Assembly: GCA_026416515.1 (NCBI GenBank)
Contig: JAOAEZ010000002.1
Location: 90,573-154,572, forward strand
Direction of reading: 5' to 3'
DNA length: 64,000 bases
From: Hydrogenophilus sp.
GTDB taxonomy: Bacteria > Pseudomonadota > Gammaproteobacteria > Burkholderiales > Rhodocyclaceae
Each line of letters starts with the position of its first letter. Positions within the stretch are counted from its first letter, which is position 1. Positions 41,907 through 50,551 of this stretch are shown piece after piece. Below the pieces are notes generated by a model, which made no database searches, had not been told where the DNA came from, and saw only the letters and a list, made by a program, of their open reading frames with translations. Both the position numbers and the translations under genes were made by a program.

Positions 41907-42854
41907 TTAGCGAGGTGCAGGACAGGAGGGGTCGATTTCTTTCCACGGGCGGCCGGTGAGACGCTCATAGGCGTCGAGATAATTTTGCCGCGTGCGGGCG
42001 ATCACAGCGGCGGGAAGAGAGGGGGCAGGGGGACGTTTGTCCCAGCCGATGGCTTCAAGGGTGTCGCGAATGTATTGTTTGTCAAAGGAGGGCGGGGAGA
42101 TTCCCGGCCGCCAGGCGTCGAGTGGCCAGAAACGGGAGGAGTCAGGGGTAAGAAGCTCGTCGATGAGGTAGAGGGTGCCCGCGGCGTCGAGGCCAAATTC
42201 AAATTTGGTGTCGGCGATGATGATCCCGCGTTGCCGAGCATGGTCGCGAGCGCGACGGTAGAGTTCGAGGGAGGCAGCGCGCACCGCTTCGATGAGAGCG
42301 GCGGCGTCGAGGTGGGGAAAAGCAGCGGCACAGCGCTCGGCGGCAGTGGCAAGAGAGATGTTTTCGTCGTGCGCGCCCGCTTCGGCTTTGGTCGCAGGGG
42401 TAAAAATGGGTTCCGGAAGCTCGGCAGCAAGGGGGAGACCAGGGGGAAGAGAAATGCCACAGATCGATCCCGTGGCTTGATATTCGCGATAGCCACTGCC
42501 GGCGAGATAGCCGCGAACGACCGCTTCGATCGGCAGCGGGGTGAGGCGCTTGACTACCATGGAGCGACCGACGACTTGCGGGTAGTCCAATGGCGAAACT
42601 ACGCTTTCGGGAGCGAGCTCCGTGCGATGGTCGGGAATAATGCCAGAGAGGTAGTCAAACCAGAAGAGGGTAAGTTGCGTGAGAATGGCTCCTTTGTCAG
42701 GAATGGGGTCGGGGAGGATCACGTCGAAGGCGGAGAGTCGGTCGGTGGCGATGATCAAGAGATGGTGCTCGTCGACAGCATAGAGGTCGCGGACCTTGCC
42801 GCGGGCGATGAGGGGGAGGCTTTGAAGGGTAGTGGTCCAGAGCGGTTTAGCCAT
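41907..42854 (-). CDS. purC: Phosphoribosylaminoimidazole-succinocarboxamide synthase
   Basis: The 315-residue SAICAR synthetase of purine synthesis shows LIARGKVRDLYAVDEHHLLIIATDRLSAFDVILPDPIPDKG near the start, VKRLTPLPIEAVVRGYLAGSGY, TKAEAGAHDENIS and DTKFEFGLDAAGTLYLIDELLTPDSSRFWP. It is the longer plant/fungal-type length of about 300 residues. The ATG at 42854 is preceded by GGAG at good spacing and fits homology. It overlaps the DUF3422 gene by 8 bases. Confidence 0.97.
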   Translation of the reverse strand: MAKPLWTTTLQSLPLIARGKVRDLYAVDEHHLLIIATDRLSAFDVILPDPIPDKGAILTQLTLFWFDYLSGIIPDHRTELAPESVVSPLDYPQVVGRSMVVKRLTPLPIEAVVRGYLAGSGYREYQATGSICGISLPPGLPLAAELPEPIFTPATKAEAGAHDENISLATAAERCAAAFPHLDAAALIEAVRAASLELYRRARDHARQRGIIIADTKFEFGLDAAGTLYLIDELLTPDSSRFWPLDAWRPGISPPSFDKQYIRDTLEAIGWDKRPPAPSLPAAVIARTRQNYLDAYERLTGRPWKEIDPSCPAPR

Positions 42855-44166
42855 GGGGTGAGGGCTCCTGGGGGGTGTCGGGAAAGGAAACGTGCAGCCG
42901 CTTCCGCAGCCGGCGGATGGAGAGAAAAGCAAGGAGGGCGACGAGGGGAAGCGCCATCGCCGCCATGAGTTCTGGAGTGAGCGGAGCGATCCAGGGGGCT
43001 ATCCCTTTGGCAAGGGTGTGAATAATTTGCGCACCGTAGTAGCTGATCGCGACGACTGAGAAGTGCTCCGCGGCTTCTTGGAGGCGAAGTTGCAGACGGG
43101 CGCGACGGTTCATTTGATCGAGGATCTGTTGGTTCTGTTCTTGAAGCTTCAGGTCGACGCGGGTACGGAGGAGCTGCGAGTTGCGCGCAATACGGGCGGA
43201 GAGCTCTTCTTGACGACGATAGACGGTGGCACAGGTGTTCATCGCCGGTGCAAGCCGACGTTCGAGAAATCCTTTGAGGGTGGAGTAGCCGGTGAGACGC
43301 CCTTCGCGTAGGTCCTCGGCACGTTGCTGGACGAGACGATAGTAGGCAGCCGCAGCGCTAAAACGGAAGTTGGAGTTGGCAACCGACCGTTCGACTTCGG
43401 CAGAAAGCTGGGTGAGACGGGTGAGCAGGTGGCGTTCGGCGGCGATGGTTTGGGCACTTTCGAGGTCGTGCATGACTTCAGCAAGCCGCTTTTCCCAGAG
43501 GGCGAGGTCAACTTGAAGCCGCCGGGCCGCTGGAAACGCTAGGAGGGCCAACATGCGATAGGTTTCGATTTCGATGAGGCGTTGAACAATTCTCCCGAGT
43601 TGCCGCGGTAGGATTGCCCCGTCGATGATGGTGAAGTGGGTCATGCCGTCGTGGAGTTGAAAATCGGTGAAGAGGTAACCCGTGCCGTCGGCGATCTTGG
43701 AAGCAACTGTGGCCGGACCAAGGGGATCAATCTGGGCGAGAAAGTCATCAGGGGGAGTATCGGTGATCGGTTGAACGTCGATCGCCGCCGCGGCGATGAG
43801 CGCACCAGGAATGGTCGCCAGCCAGCGAGGGGGAAGTTCGGCGAGGAGGTGAGCGGTGGAATGGTTTCCTTCGGCGTAAAGGGTAAGGGAGATAAATTCG
43901 ATGTGGCGCTCCCATTTGAGCCGCAGCGTTCCTATTTGAACCAGCGCTTGTTGGCCAGGAGCTTCTTCGAGGAGCAAATGGCGCTGGTGATCGAGAAGCT
44001 GTTGCCAGTGAAGGGCCGCCGCTTCGTGCTGCTCGGGTTCTAGGAAAAAGGCCCAGGAGCGAATGGTGGCCGGACTGGTGACAACGATCGAGGGACGAGC
44101 GTGGAGCTCCTGATGGAGGATATGGCGCAACGCGTGCGGCTGAAAAGTGGGGGAGTGCGCGGTCAT
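42847..44166 (-). CDS. DUF3422 family membrane-anchored protein
   Basis: The 439-residue protein matches DUF3422: LHQELHARPSIVV near the start, WERHIEFISLTLY, DFQLHDGMTHFTIIDG, the helical LLTRLTQLSAEVERSVANSNFRFSAAAAYYRLV and a C-terminal pair of hydrophobic segments (about 372-395 and 405-425) ending in basic residues. A long helical middle suggests coiled coil. The family is of unknown function in alpha- and betaproteobacteria. The ATG overlaps the phoH-like stop by 4 bases, and the 3' end overlaps purC, so it is in one transcript with both. Confidence 0.85.
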   Translation of the reverse strand: MTAHSPTFQPHALRHILHQELHARPSIVVTSPATIRSWAFFLEPEQHEAAALHWQQLLDHQRHLLLEEAPGQQALVQIGTLRLKWERHIEFISLTLYAEGNHSTAHLLAELPPRWLATIPGALIAAAAIDVQPITDTPPDDFLAQIDPLGPATVASKIADGTGYLFTDFQLHDGMTHFTIIDGAILPRQLGRIVQRLIEIETYRMLALLAFPAARRLQVDLALWEKRLAEVMHDLESAQTIAAERHLLTRLTQLSAEVERSVANSNFRFSAAAAYYRLVQQRAEDLREGRLTGYSTLKGFLERRLAPAMNTCATVYRRQEELSARIARNSQLLRTRVDLKLQEQNQQILDQMNRRARLQLRLQEAAEHFSVVAISYYGAQIIHTLAKGIAPWIAPLTPELMAAMALPLVALLAFLSIRRLRKRLHVSFPDTPQEPSPHG

Positions 44167-45653
44167 AGACGCTCCGCTGCCGCTTCGGCAAGCCTCGAAC
44201 GCTCGCCGCGAGCAAGGGTGACGTGGCCGCTGTATTCCCACCCTTTCATGCGCTCGACGAGATAGGTAAGCCCCGAACTCCCTTCGGTGAGGTAGGGGGT
44301 GTCGATTTGGGCGAGGTTGCCGAGACAGACGACCTTCGTACCAGGGCCAGCACGGGTGATAAGGGTGCGAATCTGCTTGGCGGTGAGGTTTTGCGCTTCA
44401 TCAATGACGAGGTATTTGCGGACAAAAGTGCGCCCGCGCATAAAGTTGATGCTTTTAATTTTGACTTTGGCGCGGATCAGTTCGATCGAGGCGCCCCGCC
44501 CCCACGCTCCTCCTTCCCCATTGCCGGCGAGGACCTCGAGATTGTCTTCGAGCGCACCCATCCAGGGAGCCATCTTTTCTTCTTCTGTTCCTGGAAGAAA
44601 ACCGATGTCGTCGCCGATGGGAACCGTGGCGCGCGTGAAGATTACTTCAGTGTAAATTTTTTGGTCGAGAGTTTGCGCAAGCCCGGCAGCGAGGGTGAGA
44701 AGGGTCTTCCCTGTGCCCGCTTGGCCGAGAATGGTGACGAGGTCGACGTCAGGGTCCATCAGTAGGTCAAGGGCAAAGTTCTGCTCGCGATTGCGAGCGG
44801 TAATGCCCCAGACGGCGCTCTTTTCGTGGCGAAAGTCGCGAACACTGCGCAGCAGCGCTGCGCCATCGCGAAAACCAACCACCCGGGCTTCAAAACGGGG
44901 ATCATCGGCGACGACGACGAACATGTTGGGGAAAAGATCACGGGCGGTGAGGGCGGGAACAAGCCACCAGTCATACCCATCTTCCCGCCAGGCCCTAAGA
45001 TTGTGGCCTTGCTGCTCCCAGAAACCGGTTGGGAGTTCGTGAATGCCCGAGTAGAGGAGATCGCTGTCTTCGAGGAGTTTGTCGTTGCGGTAGTCTTGAG
45101 CGGTGAGGCCGAGCGCGCGTGCTTTAATGCGCAGATTGATATCCTTGGAGACGAGAATTACAGGCCGCGGAGCTTGCCGTTCGGCAAGTGCTTTGACGAG
45201 CGAGAGAATAGTGTGATCGTTGTCGGAAAGACTGAGCCCCGGCGGAAGGGGAGAGGAGAGCGCTTCGGTTTGAACGTAAAGACGACCGGTGGCTAGACCC
45301 GAGGAGGGGCCTGCTAGAGCAAAACCTTCGTTGAGGTCGTGTTCCTGCTCGCCGATGATCGTTTCGAGCGTTCGACTGACTTGACGGACGTTGCGGGCGA
45401 CCTCGGAGAGCCCTTTTTTGTGTTGGTCAAGCTCTTCCAGGGTGGTCATCGGTAGAAAAAGGTCATGTTCCGCAAAACGAAAGAGGGCGGTCGGGTCGTG
45501 CATGAGGACATTGGTGTCAAGAACAAAGAGCTTGGTACCGACCACCGATCGCCGCCGAGAACGAGGACGCGAGAGAGTGGGGGTATAGGATGCCGATTCG
45601 GTAGACGCAAGGGAGCAGTCAGGGGGAGGGGGGGAAGGCGAGCGGTCCATCAT
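44163..45653 (-). CDS. PhoH-family ATPase with N-terminal PIN domain (YlaK-like)
   Basis: The 496-residue protein has a PIN ribonuclease-like domain at about 40-180 (KLFVLDTNVLMHDPTAL, TTLEELDQHKKGLSEVAR, LSDNDHTIL, ILVSKDINLRIKA) and a PhoH-type P-loop ATPase from about 250 (LVTILGQAGTGKTLLTLAAGL; Walker B YLVIDEAQNLT). The PIN acidic residues (D in DTNVLMHD, E in EELD, D in SDNDH) are present, so nuclease activity is plausible. PIN-PhoH proteins are thought to unwind and cut RNA. AGGAG lies upstream of the first ATG. The first 38 residues are Ser/Pro-rich. It leads the operon with DUF3422 and purC. Confidence 0.9.
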   Translation of the reverse strand: MMDRSPSPPPPDCSLASTESASYTPTLSRPRSRRRSVVGTKLFVLDTNVLMHDPTALFRFAEHDLFLPMTTLEELDQHKKGLSEVARNVRQVSRTLETIIGEQEHDLNEGFALAGPSSGLATGRLYVQTEALSSPLPPGLSLSDNDHTILSLVKALAERQAPRPVILVSKDINLRIKARALGLTAQDYRNDKLLEDSDLLYSGIHELPTGFWEQQGHNLRAWREDGYDWWLVPALTARDLFPNMFVVVADDPRFEARVVGFRDGAALLRSVRDFRHEKSAVWGITARNREQNFALDLLMDPDVDLVTILGQAGTGKTLLTLAAGLAQTLDQKIYTEVIFTRATVPIGDDIGFLPGTEEEKMAPWMGALEDNLEVLAGNGEGGAWGRGASIELIRAKVKIKSINFMRGRTFVRKYLVIDEAQNLTAKQIRTLITRAGPGTKVVCLGNLAQIDTPYLTEGSSGLTYLVERMKGWEYSGHVTLARGERSRLAEAAAERL

Positions 45654-45677
45654 AGGCGCACTCCTGAAGGAGAGAGA

Positions 45678-46151
45678 TCAGGCGGAGGAGGAAGGGGCAG
45701 CGAGCACAGCAAGAATCTGCGCGATATGGCCCTCTACTTTGACGTTGCGCCAGATGCGGGCAAGGGTGCCGTCAGGGGCGATCAAAAAGGTGCTGCGCTC
45801 AATTCCGCGCGTCACTTTACCATACCGGACCTTCTCGCGGAGGACGTCGTAGGCACGACAGGCTACTTCGTCCGGATCGCTGATCAGGTCAAAGGGAAGT
45901 TGGTGCTTTTGCCGAAACCGCTCGTGCGAGGCAAGGGTGTCGCGCGAGAGACCGAGAATGAGCGCACCATGCGCTTGAAATTGATCATAATGGTCGCGAA
46001 AGGCGATCGCTTGCGTGGTGCAACCAGGGGTGTTGTCCTTGGGATAGAAGTAGAGAATGATGGGACGACCGCGCAGCGCGGAGAGGGTGATGGTCTGATT
46101 GCCTGTGGCCGGCAGCGTAAAATCGGGGGCAGGGGTGCCGGGTTGAAGCAT
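45678..46151 (-). CDS. bcp: Thioredoxin-dependent peroxiredoxin of the Bcp family
   Basis: The 157-residue protein matches Bcp: APDFTLPATGNQTITLSALRG, the peroxidatic site FYPKDNTPGCTTQAIAFRD with C44, and STFLIAPDGTLARIWRNVKVEGH. The resolving Cys five residues later in E. coli Bcp is Ile here, so it is not the E. coli type. C98 (DEVACRAYDV) could resolve instead. It reduces H2O2 and organic peroxides in the cytoplasm. I chose the ATG at 46151 because GGAG precedes it and homology begins there. It lies 24 bases upstream of the PIN-PhoH gene on the same strand. Confidence 0.93.
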   Translation of the reverse strand: MLQPGTPAPDFTLPATGNQTITLSALRGRPIILYFYPKDNTPGCTTQAIAFRDHYDQFQAHGALILGLSRDTLASHERFRQKHQLPFDLISDPDEVACRAYDVLREKVRYGKVTRGIERSTFLIAPDGTLARIWRNVKVEGHIAQILAVLAAPSSSA

Positions 46152-46215
46152 AGGGTACTCCTGCGGGGGGACGATGGGGTCCATTGTCGCATATTTCCTC
46201 GATGGAGGGGTTGGG

Positions 46216-47616
46216 ATGTGGTATCGAAGCGGACGAATATGGGCGTGGGCGAGCTACGATGTGGCCAATTCGGCATATACGACGATTGTGGTGACGGCGC
46301 TTTTCAACGCTTACTTTGTGGCAGTGGTGGCAGAGGGAGCGGAGTGGGCGACATTGCTGTGGACGGTGTTGTTGGGCGCAGCGAACGGTTTGGCGTTGGC
46401 GGTGGGACCCTGGTTGGGAAGAACCGCCGACCGCTACGCGGCACAGTGGTGGTTGCTGGTGGCGGTGACCGCCGGGTGCGCAGGGGCAACCGTGGCGTTG
46501 GCCGGGAGCGGACGGGGGGATGTGCTCTACGCGTCGGTGTGGTTGCTGGTCGCGAGTTTCTTTTTTGCGTTGAGCGAGATGGCGATCGCCGCTTTTTTGC
46601 CGCGGGTGGCTGCCGCAACGACAATGGGGCGAGTTTCCGCGTTGGGGTGGGGAGTGGGCTATCTGGGAGGAGCGACGGCACTTTTGTTGGCGCTCGCGTG
46701 GTTGGCAGGGGGGACGAGGGATGCGGCGGAGAGGGTCCCAGAAGTGTTGGTGGGAACAGGGGTGTTTATGGGGGTGATGGCAATTCCCGCATTGGTGGCC
46801 TTGCGACGGCTGAGGAGTTCCCCTCTCCCACGGGAAGCGATGGCGTTGCCAATCTGGGGGGGACTCTTCAGAGAGCGATCGATTTATCCGCCGCACTTTT
46901 TCCGAGCATTGGCAGGTCTTTTCTGTGCACAGGCAGGCGCTGCAGTGGCAATCGCGTTGGCGGGGGTCTATATCCAAGAGGTGTTGGGGTGGGATGCGCC
47001 TAAAACGGTGGCTTTGTTGATCGCTGTGAACGGGACGGCAGCGCTTGGAACGTTGCTTTTTGGACCTTTGCAGGATCGTTTCGGGGCGAGGGAGGGACTG
47101 ATGGCGGTAGTGCTGATGTGGGCGGCGGCGACGGGTGGGGCAGCTTTTGCAGAGGAGGAGAAGGCATTTGTCGCGGCTGCGTTGCTGATCGGTTTGGTGC
47201 TGGGACCGTTGCAAAGCGGCGGACGAACGCTGGTGGCGTTGCTGACACCGGCTGGCCACGAAGGGCTGTTCATGGGGTGGTGGGGAACAGCGATGCGGTT
47301 GGCAGCGATCGTGGGGCCGATCGGATATGGGATGGTGATGTGGGTAAGCGGCGAACATCGGCTGGGAATGGCAACGACGGTGCTCTATTTTTTAGCGGCA
47401 GCGTTGCTGCTTGCCGGTGTCACTTTGCCGCGCGCGCAAGAGGGAGAGCCAGCGCGGCAGAGAGGGGGGGAGTTAACCAGAGGGGAAGAGTTAACCACGG
47501 AAGAAGAGGGCCGCAACAACCGCCCTTCCTTCACTGGCGACGATATTGTAGGTGCGACAGGCCGCCGGCAGCGACATGATCTCAAAACCGACGCCACGGG
47601 CGATGAGACGAGCTAA
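46216..47616 (+). CDS. MFS transporter, UMF1 (Atg22-like) family
   Basis: The 466-residue protein has about twelve membrane segments and opens WAWASYDVANSAYTTIVVTALFNAYF, the hallmark of the UMF1/Atg22-like MFS branch. GLALAVGPWLGRTADRYAAQW follows. Membrane segments end near residue 413 (AAALLLAGVTLPRA), and the last 50 residues are a charged, Glu/Arg-rich tail overlapping the minus-strand neighbour by 126 bases. The substrate is unknown; amino acid efflux has been proposed for some relatives. I chose the ATG at 46216 after GGAGGGG. Confidence 0.87.
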   Translation: MWYRSGRIWAWASYDVANSAYTTIVVTALFNAYFVAVVAEGAEWATLLWTVLLGAANGLALAVGPWLGRTADRYAAQWWLLVAVTAGCAGATVALAGSGRGDVLYASVWLLVASFFFALSEMAIAAFLPRVAAATTMGRVSALGWGVGYLGGATALLLALAWLAGGTRDAAERVPEVLVGTGVFMGVMAIPALVALRRLRSSPLPREAMALPIWGGLFRERSIYPPHFFRALAGLFCAQAGAAVAIALAGVYIQEVLGWDAPKTVALLIAVNGTAALGTLLFGPLQDRFGAREGLMAVVLMWAAATGGAAFAEEEKAFVAAALLIGLVLGPLQSGGRTLVALLTPAGHEGLFMGWWGTAMRLAAIVGPIGYGMVMWVSGEHRLGMATTVLYFLAAALLLAGVTLPRAQEGEPARQRGGELTRGEELTTEEEGRNNRPSFTGDDIVGATGRRQRHDLKTDATGDETS

Positions 47617-47865
47617 GAGCGGGCGTGGAGGGTAGAGAGAGGAGGGACCTGTGCCGATTAGGATCAGCTCCGGAGAGGAGGTGTAGAGGGGATCCAGCTG
47701 CTCAGGAGTAAGATCGCTCCAGGCAGCGTCGCCCCACGGATGACTCCATCCGTGAGGCGTGAGCAAAAGGGGAGTGGCAACGCGTGTGGTCCCAATCGTG
47801 ACTGCGGCTTCGTCATAACGGGTGATGAGGAGAGCGTTGGGGGTGAGGGAAGCTTCGAGCTTCAT
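47491..47865 (-). CDS. Mth938-like domain protein (NDUFAF3/DUF498 family)
   Basis: The 124-residue protein resembles the Mth938-like family, related to the complex I assembly factor NDUFAF3. It shows ITRYDEAAVTIGTTRVATPLLLTPHG, LTPEQLDPLYTSSPELILIGTGPS, FEIMSLPAACRTYNIVASEGRAVVAALF. The bacterial function is unknown. I chose the ATG at 47865, where homology begins, although the Shine-Dalgarno is weak. It is divergent from the aminotransferase gene, and its 3' end is opposite the MFS tail for 126 bases. Confidence 0.85.
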   Translation of the reverse strand: MKLEASLTPNALLITRYDEAAVTIGTTRVATPLLLTPHGWSHPWGDAAWSDLTPEQLDPLYTSSPELILIGTGPSSLYPPRPLLARLIARGVGFEIMSLPAACRTYNIVASEGRAVVAALFFRG

Positions 47866-47927
47866 GGTTCGTGAGTGACCTCCTTTTCGATAAGATATCA
47901 CTTTCTTCTTTTTTGGTGAGAGATATT

Positions 47928-49217
47928 ATGTCCGATGGGTTTCCAGGGGACGGGTTGCAGCCGATTTTGAAGTCTTCGAAACTCGATGATGTCTGCTACG
48001 ATATCCGCGGCCCAGTGGCGGCGCGCGCGAAGGAGCTCGAGGCAGAGGGCCATAAGGTAATCAAGTTGAATATCGGCAATTTGGCTTCCTTTGGCTTCGA
48101 TCCACCAGAGGAGATCGTGGTGGATGTGATCCGTAATTTTCGCGACGCGGCGGCGTATACCGATTCGAAGGGGCTCTTTGCTCCGCGCAAAGCAGTGGTT
48201 CAGTATATGCAGACGAAAGGGGTGACCGGCGTCGATGTGGAGGATGTCTATCTGGGAAACGGGGTTTCCGAGTTGATTATGATGAGCTTGCAGGGGCTGC
48301 TCGAGCCCGGCGATGAGGTCTTGGTGCCCACCCCCGATTACCCATTGTGGACAGCAGCAGTCTCGTTGGCGGGGGGAAAACCACGCCACTATTTGTGCGA
48401 CGAGGAGAGCGCTTGGTACCCCGACCTTGCCGATATGCGTAAAAAAGTAACGCCCCGAACCCGCGCGGTGGTGGTGATTAACCCCAATAACCCAACCGGC
48501 GCCCTCTACCCTCGTGAGATTCTCGAGGGGATTGTGGAGCTCGCCCGCACCCATCAATTGATCGTTTTTGCCGATGAGATCTACGATAAGATGCTGTACG
48601 ACGGGAGACAGCATACGTCGATCGCCTCATTGGCCGATGATGTATTTTTTATTACATTCAATGGATTGTCAAAAAATTATCGATCGTGCGGCTACCGCGC
48701 GGGGTGGATGGTGTTGTCGGGAGAGCGCCGCCATGCCCGGGACTATATCGAGGGATTGACGATTTTGGCGTCGATGCGATTGTGCGCGAACGTTCCAGGC
48801 CAGATGGCGATTCAGACGGCGTTGGGAGGATACCAGAGCATCCAGGAGCTTGTGGCTCCCAACGGTCGCTTGACTCGCCAGCGTAACGTGGCTTATGAAA
48901 TTTTGTCCACTATCCCGGGGGTGTCGACGGTGAAGGCAGCGGCGACTTTATATATGTTTCCACGCCTTGATCCGCGCGTTTACCCGATCGCCGACGATCA
49001 GCAGTTTGTATTGGAGCTGTTGGAGGAGGAGCGAGTGTTGGTGGTGCAGGGAAGCGGCTTTCATTGGCCTCACCCCGACCACTTCCGCTTGGTTTTTTTG
49101 CCGCACGAGGATGATCTGCGCGAGGCGCTGGAACGAATCGCCCGTTTCTGCGATCGTTTTCGCCGCCGTCATCAGGTGGTCTTTTCGCGAGTGTGCGACG
49201 AAGGAGCAGAGAAATGA
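47928..49217 (+). CDS. Pyridoxal-phosphate aminotransferase, AlaA/AlaC type
   Basis: The 429-residue fold type I aminotransferase matches the AlaA (YfbQ) group that makes alanine from pyruvate and glutamate. It shows IRGPVAARAKELEAEGHKVIKLNIGNLASFGFDPP, VYLGNGVSELIMMSLQGLLEPGDEVLVPTPDYPLW, NPNNPTGALYP, FADEIYDKMLYD and the PLP lysine in NGLSKNYRSCGYR. The specific amino acid is inferred from similarity. I chose the ATG at 47928 after GGTGAGAGA. It overlaps hom by 4 bases, a pair common in betaproteobacteria. Confidence 0.93.
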   Translation: MSDGFPGDGLQPILKSSKLDDVCYDIRGPVAARAKELEAEGHKVIKLNIGNLASFGFDPPEEIVVDVIRNFRDAAAYTDSKGLFAPRKAVVQYMQTKGVTGVDVEDVYLGNGVSELIMMSLQGLLEPGDEVLVPTPDYPLWTAAVSLAGGKPRHYLCDEESAWYPDLADMRKKVTPRTRAVVVINPNNPTGALYPREILEGIVELARTHQLIVFADEIYDKMLYDGRQHTSIASLADDVFFITFNGLSKNYRSCGYRAGWMVLSGERRHARDYIEGLTILASMRLCANVPGQMAIQTALGGYQSIQELVAPNGRLTRQRNVAYEILSTIPGVSTVKAAATLYMFPRLDPRVYPIADDQQFVLELLEEERVLVVQGSGFHWPHPDHFRLVFLPHEDDLREALERIARFCDRFRRRHQVVFSRVCDEGAEK

Positions 49218-50542
49218 GTCAGGTTCGGGTAGGATTGTTGGGGATCGGTACCGTCGGGAGCGGGGTGTGGCGGGTGCTGCAGCGTAACGCCGATGAGATC
49301 GCCCGCCGTGCCGGCCGACCGATCGAGATCGTGGCGGTGGCTGACCGCAACGTGGAGCGGGCGCAGGAGATCGTGGGAAGAGAGGCAATCGAGCGCGGTG
49401 TGGTGGTGACCGCAGAGGCAGCCGCAGTGGTGGCCCGCCCCGATGTCGAAATCGTCGTCGAGTTGATCGGCGGTACTTCTGCAGCAAAGGCATTGGTGAA
49501 GGCGGCGATCGCTGCCGGTAAACATGTGGTGACCGCTAATAAGGCGTTGTTGGCCGAACATGGAGGGGAGATCTTCGCCGCCGCCCAGGAGCGAGGGGTG
49601 ATGGTGGGGTTCGAGGCGGCAGTCGCGGGGGGAATCCCGATCATTAAGGCACTGCGCGAGGGGTTGGCTGCAAATCGAATCGAGTGGGTGGCAGGAATCA
49701 TCAATGGGACGACCAATTACATCTTGACGCAGATGCAGATGCGGGGGATCCCCTTTGCCGAGGCGCTGCGAGAGGCGCAGGCGCTCGGCTACGCAGAGGC
49801 CGATCCTACGTTGGATGTGGAGGGAATCGATGCTGCCCATAAGGCGACTTTGCTGGCTTCTTTGGCGTTTGGGGTGCCGATCCAGTTTGAACGCGCTTAT
49901 GTGGAGGGGATCTCCGCCGTGGAGGCACGCGATATCGCTTATGCCGATGCGCTAGGGTACCGAGTGAAATTGCTGGCCGTGGCCAGACGGCGAGCCGATG
50001 GGTTTGAGCTGCGAGTCCATCCGACGTTGATTCCTAAAGAGCATTTGCTGGCAAACGTCAACGGAGCGATGAACGCGGTGGTGGTCAAGGGGGATGCAGT
50101 GGGCCAGACCCTCTACTACGGGGCAGGGGCCGGTTCGGAGCCGACCGCGAGCGCGGTAATCGCCGATTTGGTGGAGGTGGCAAGGTTGATGAACGCTACC
50201 CCAAGCCAGCGGGTACCCCATTTGGCTTTCCAGCCGGGAGAGCTGGTCACGCTGCCGGTATTGCCGATCGGGGCGTGCCGCACTTCGTTTTACCTACGGT
50301 TGCAGGTGGCTGATGAGGTGGGCGTTTTGGCACAGTTGGCGCGCGTTTTGGCCGATGAGGGGGTGTCGATCGCAGCTGTGATCCAGAAAGAGGATGGAGT
50401 GGCCGAGAAGGGGATTGCCGAGTTGGTGTTGCTGACCCACGAGAGCGAGGAGCGCCGCGTGCGGTCGGCGATCGCCAGGATCGAACAGCAGGTATGGGTG
50501 CGCGGACGATGGGCTGCCTTGCGGGTGGAGCATCTGCAGTGA
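49214..50542 (+). CDS. hom: Homoserine dehydrogenase
   Basis: The 442-residue enzyme reduces aspartate semialdehyde to homoserine. It has the NAD(P)-binding GLLGIGTVGSGVWRVL at the start, VVTANKALLAEHG, GFEAAVAGGIPIIKALREGLAANRIEWVAGIINGTTNYILTQM and EADPTLDVEGIDAAHK, with a C-terminal ACT domain (about 360-440, FYLRLQVADEVGVLAQLARVLADEGVSI). The ACT domain allows feedback control, usually by threonine. ATG overlaps the aminotransferase stop by 4 bases. No thrC follows; the next gene is on the other strand. Confidence 0.97.
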   Translation: MSQVRVGLLGIGTVGSGVWRVLQRNADEIARRAGRPIEIVAVADRNVERAQEIVGREAIERGVVVTAEAAAVVARPDVEIVVELIGGTSAAKALVKAAIAAGKHVVTANKALLAEHGGEIFAAAQERGVMVGFEAAVAGGIPIIKALREGLAANRIEWVAGIINGTTNYILTQMQMRGIPFAEALREAQALGYAEADPTLDVEGIDAAHKATLLASLAFGVPIQFERAYVEGISAVEARDIAYADALGYRVKLLAVARRRADGFELRVHPTLIPKEHLLANVNGAMNAVVVKGDAVGQTLYYGAGAGSEPTASAVIADLVEVARLMNATPSQRVPHLAFQPGELVTLPVLPIGACRTSFYLRLQVADEVGVLAQLARVLADEGVSIAAVIQKEDGVAEKGIAELVLLTHESEERRVRSAIARIEQQVWVRGRWAALRVEHLQ

Positions 50543-50551
50543 GGGAGGCGT

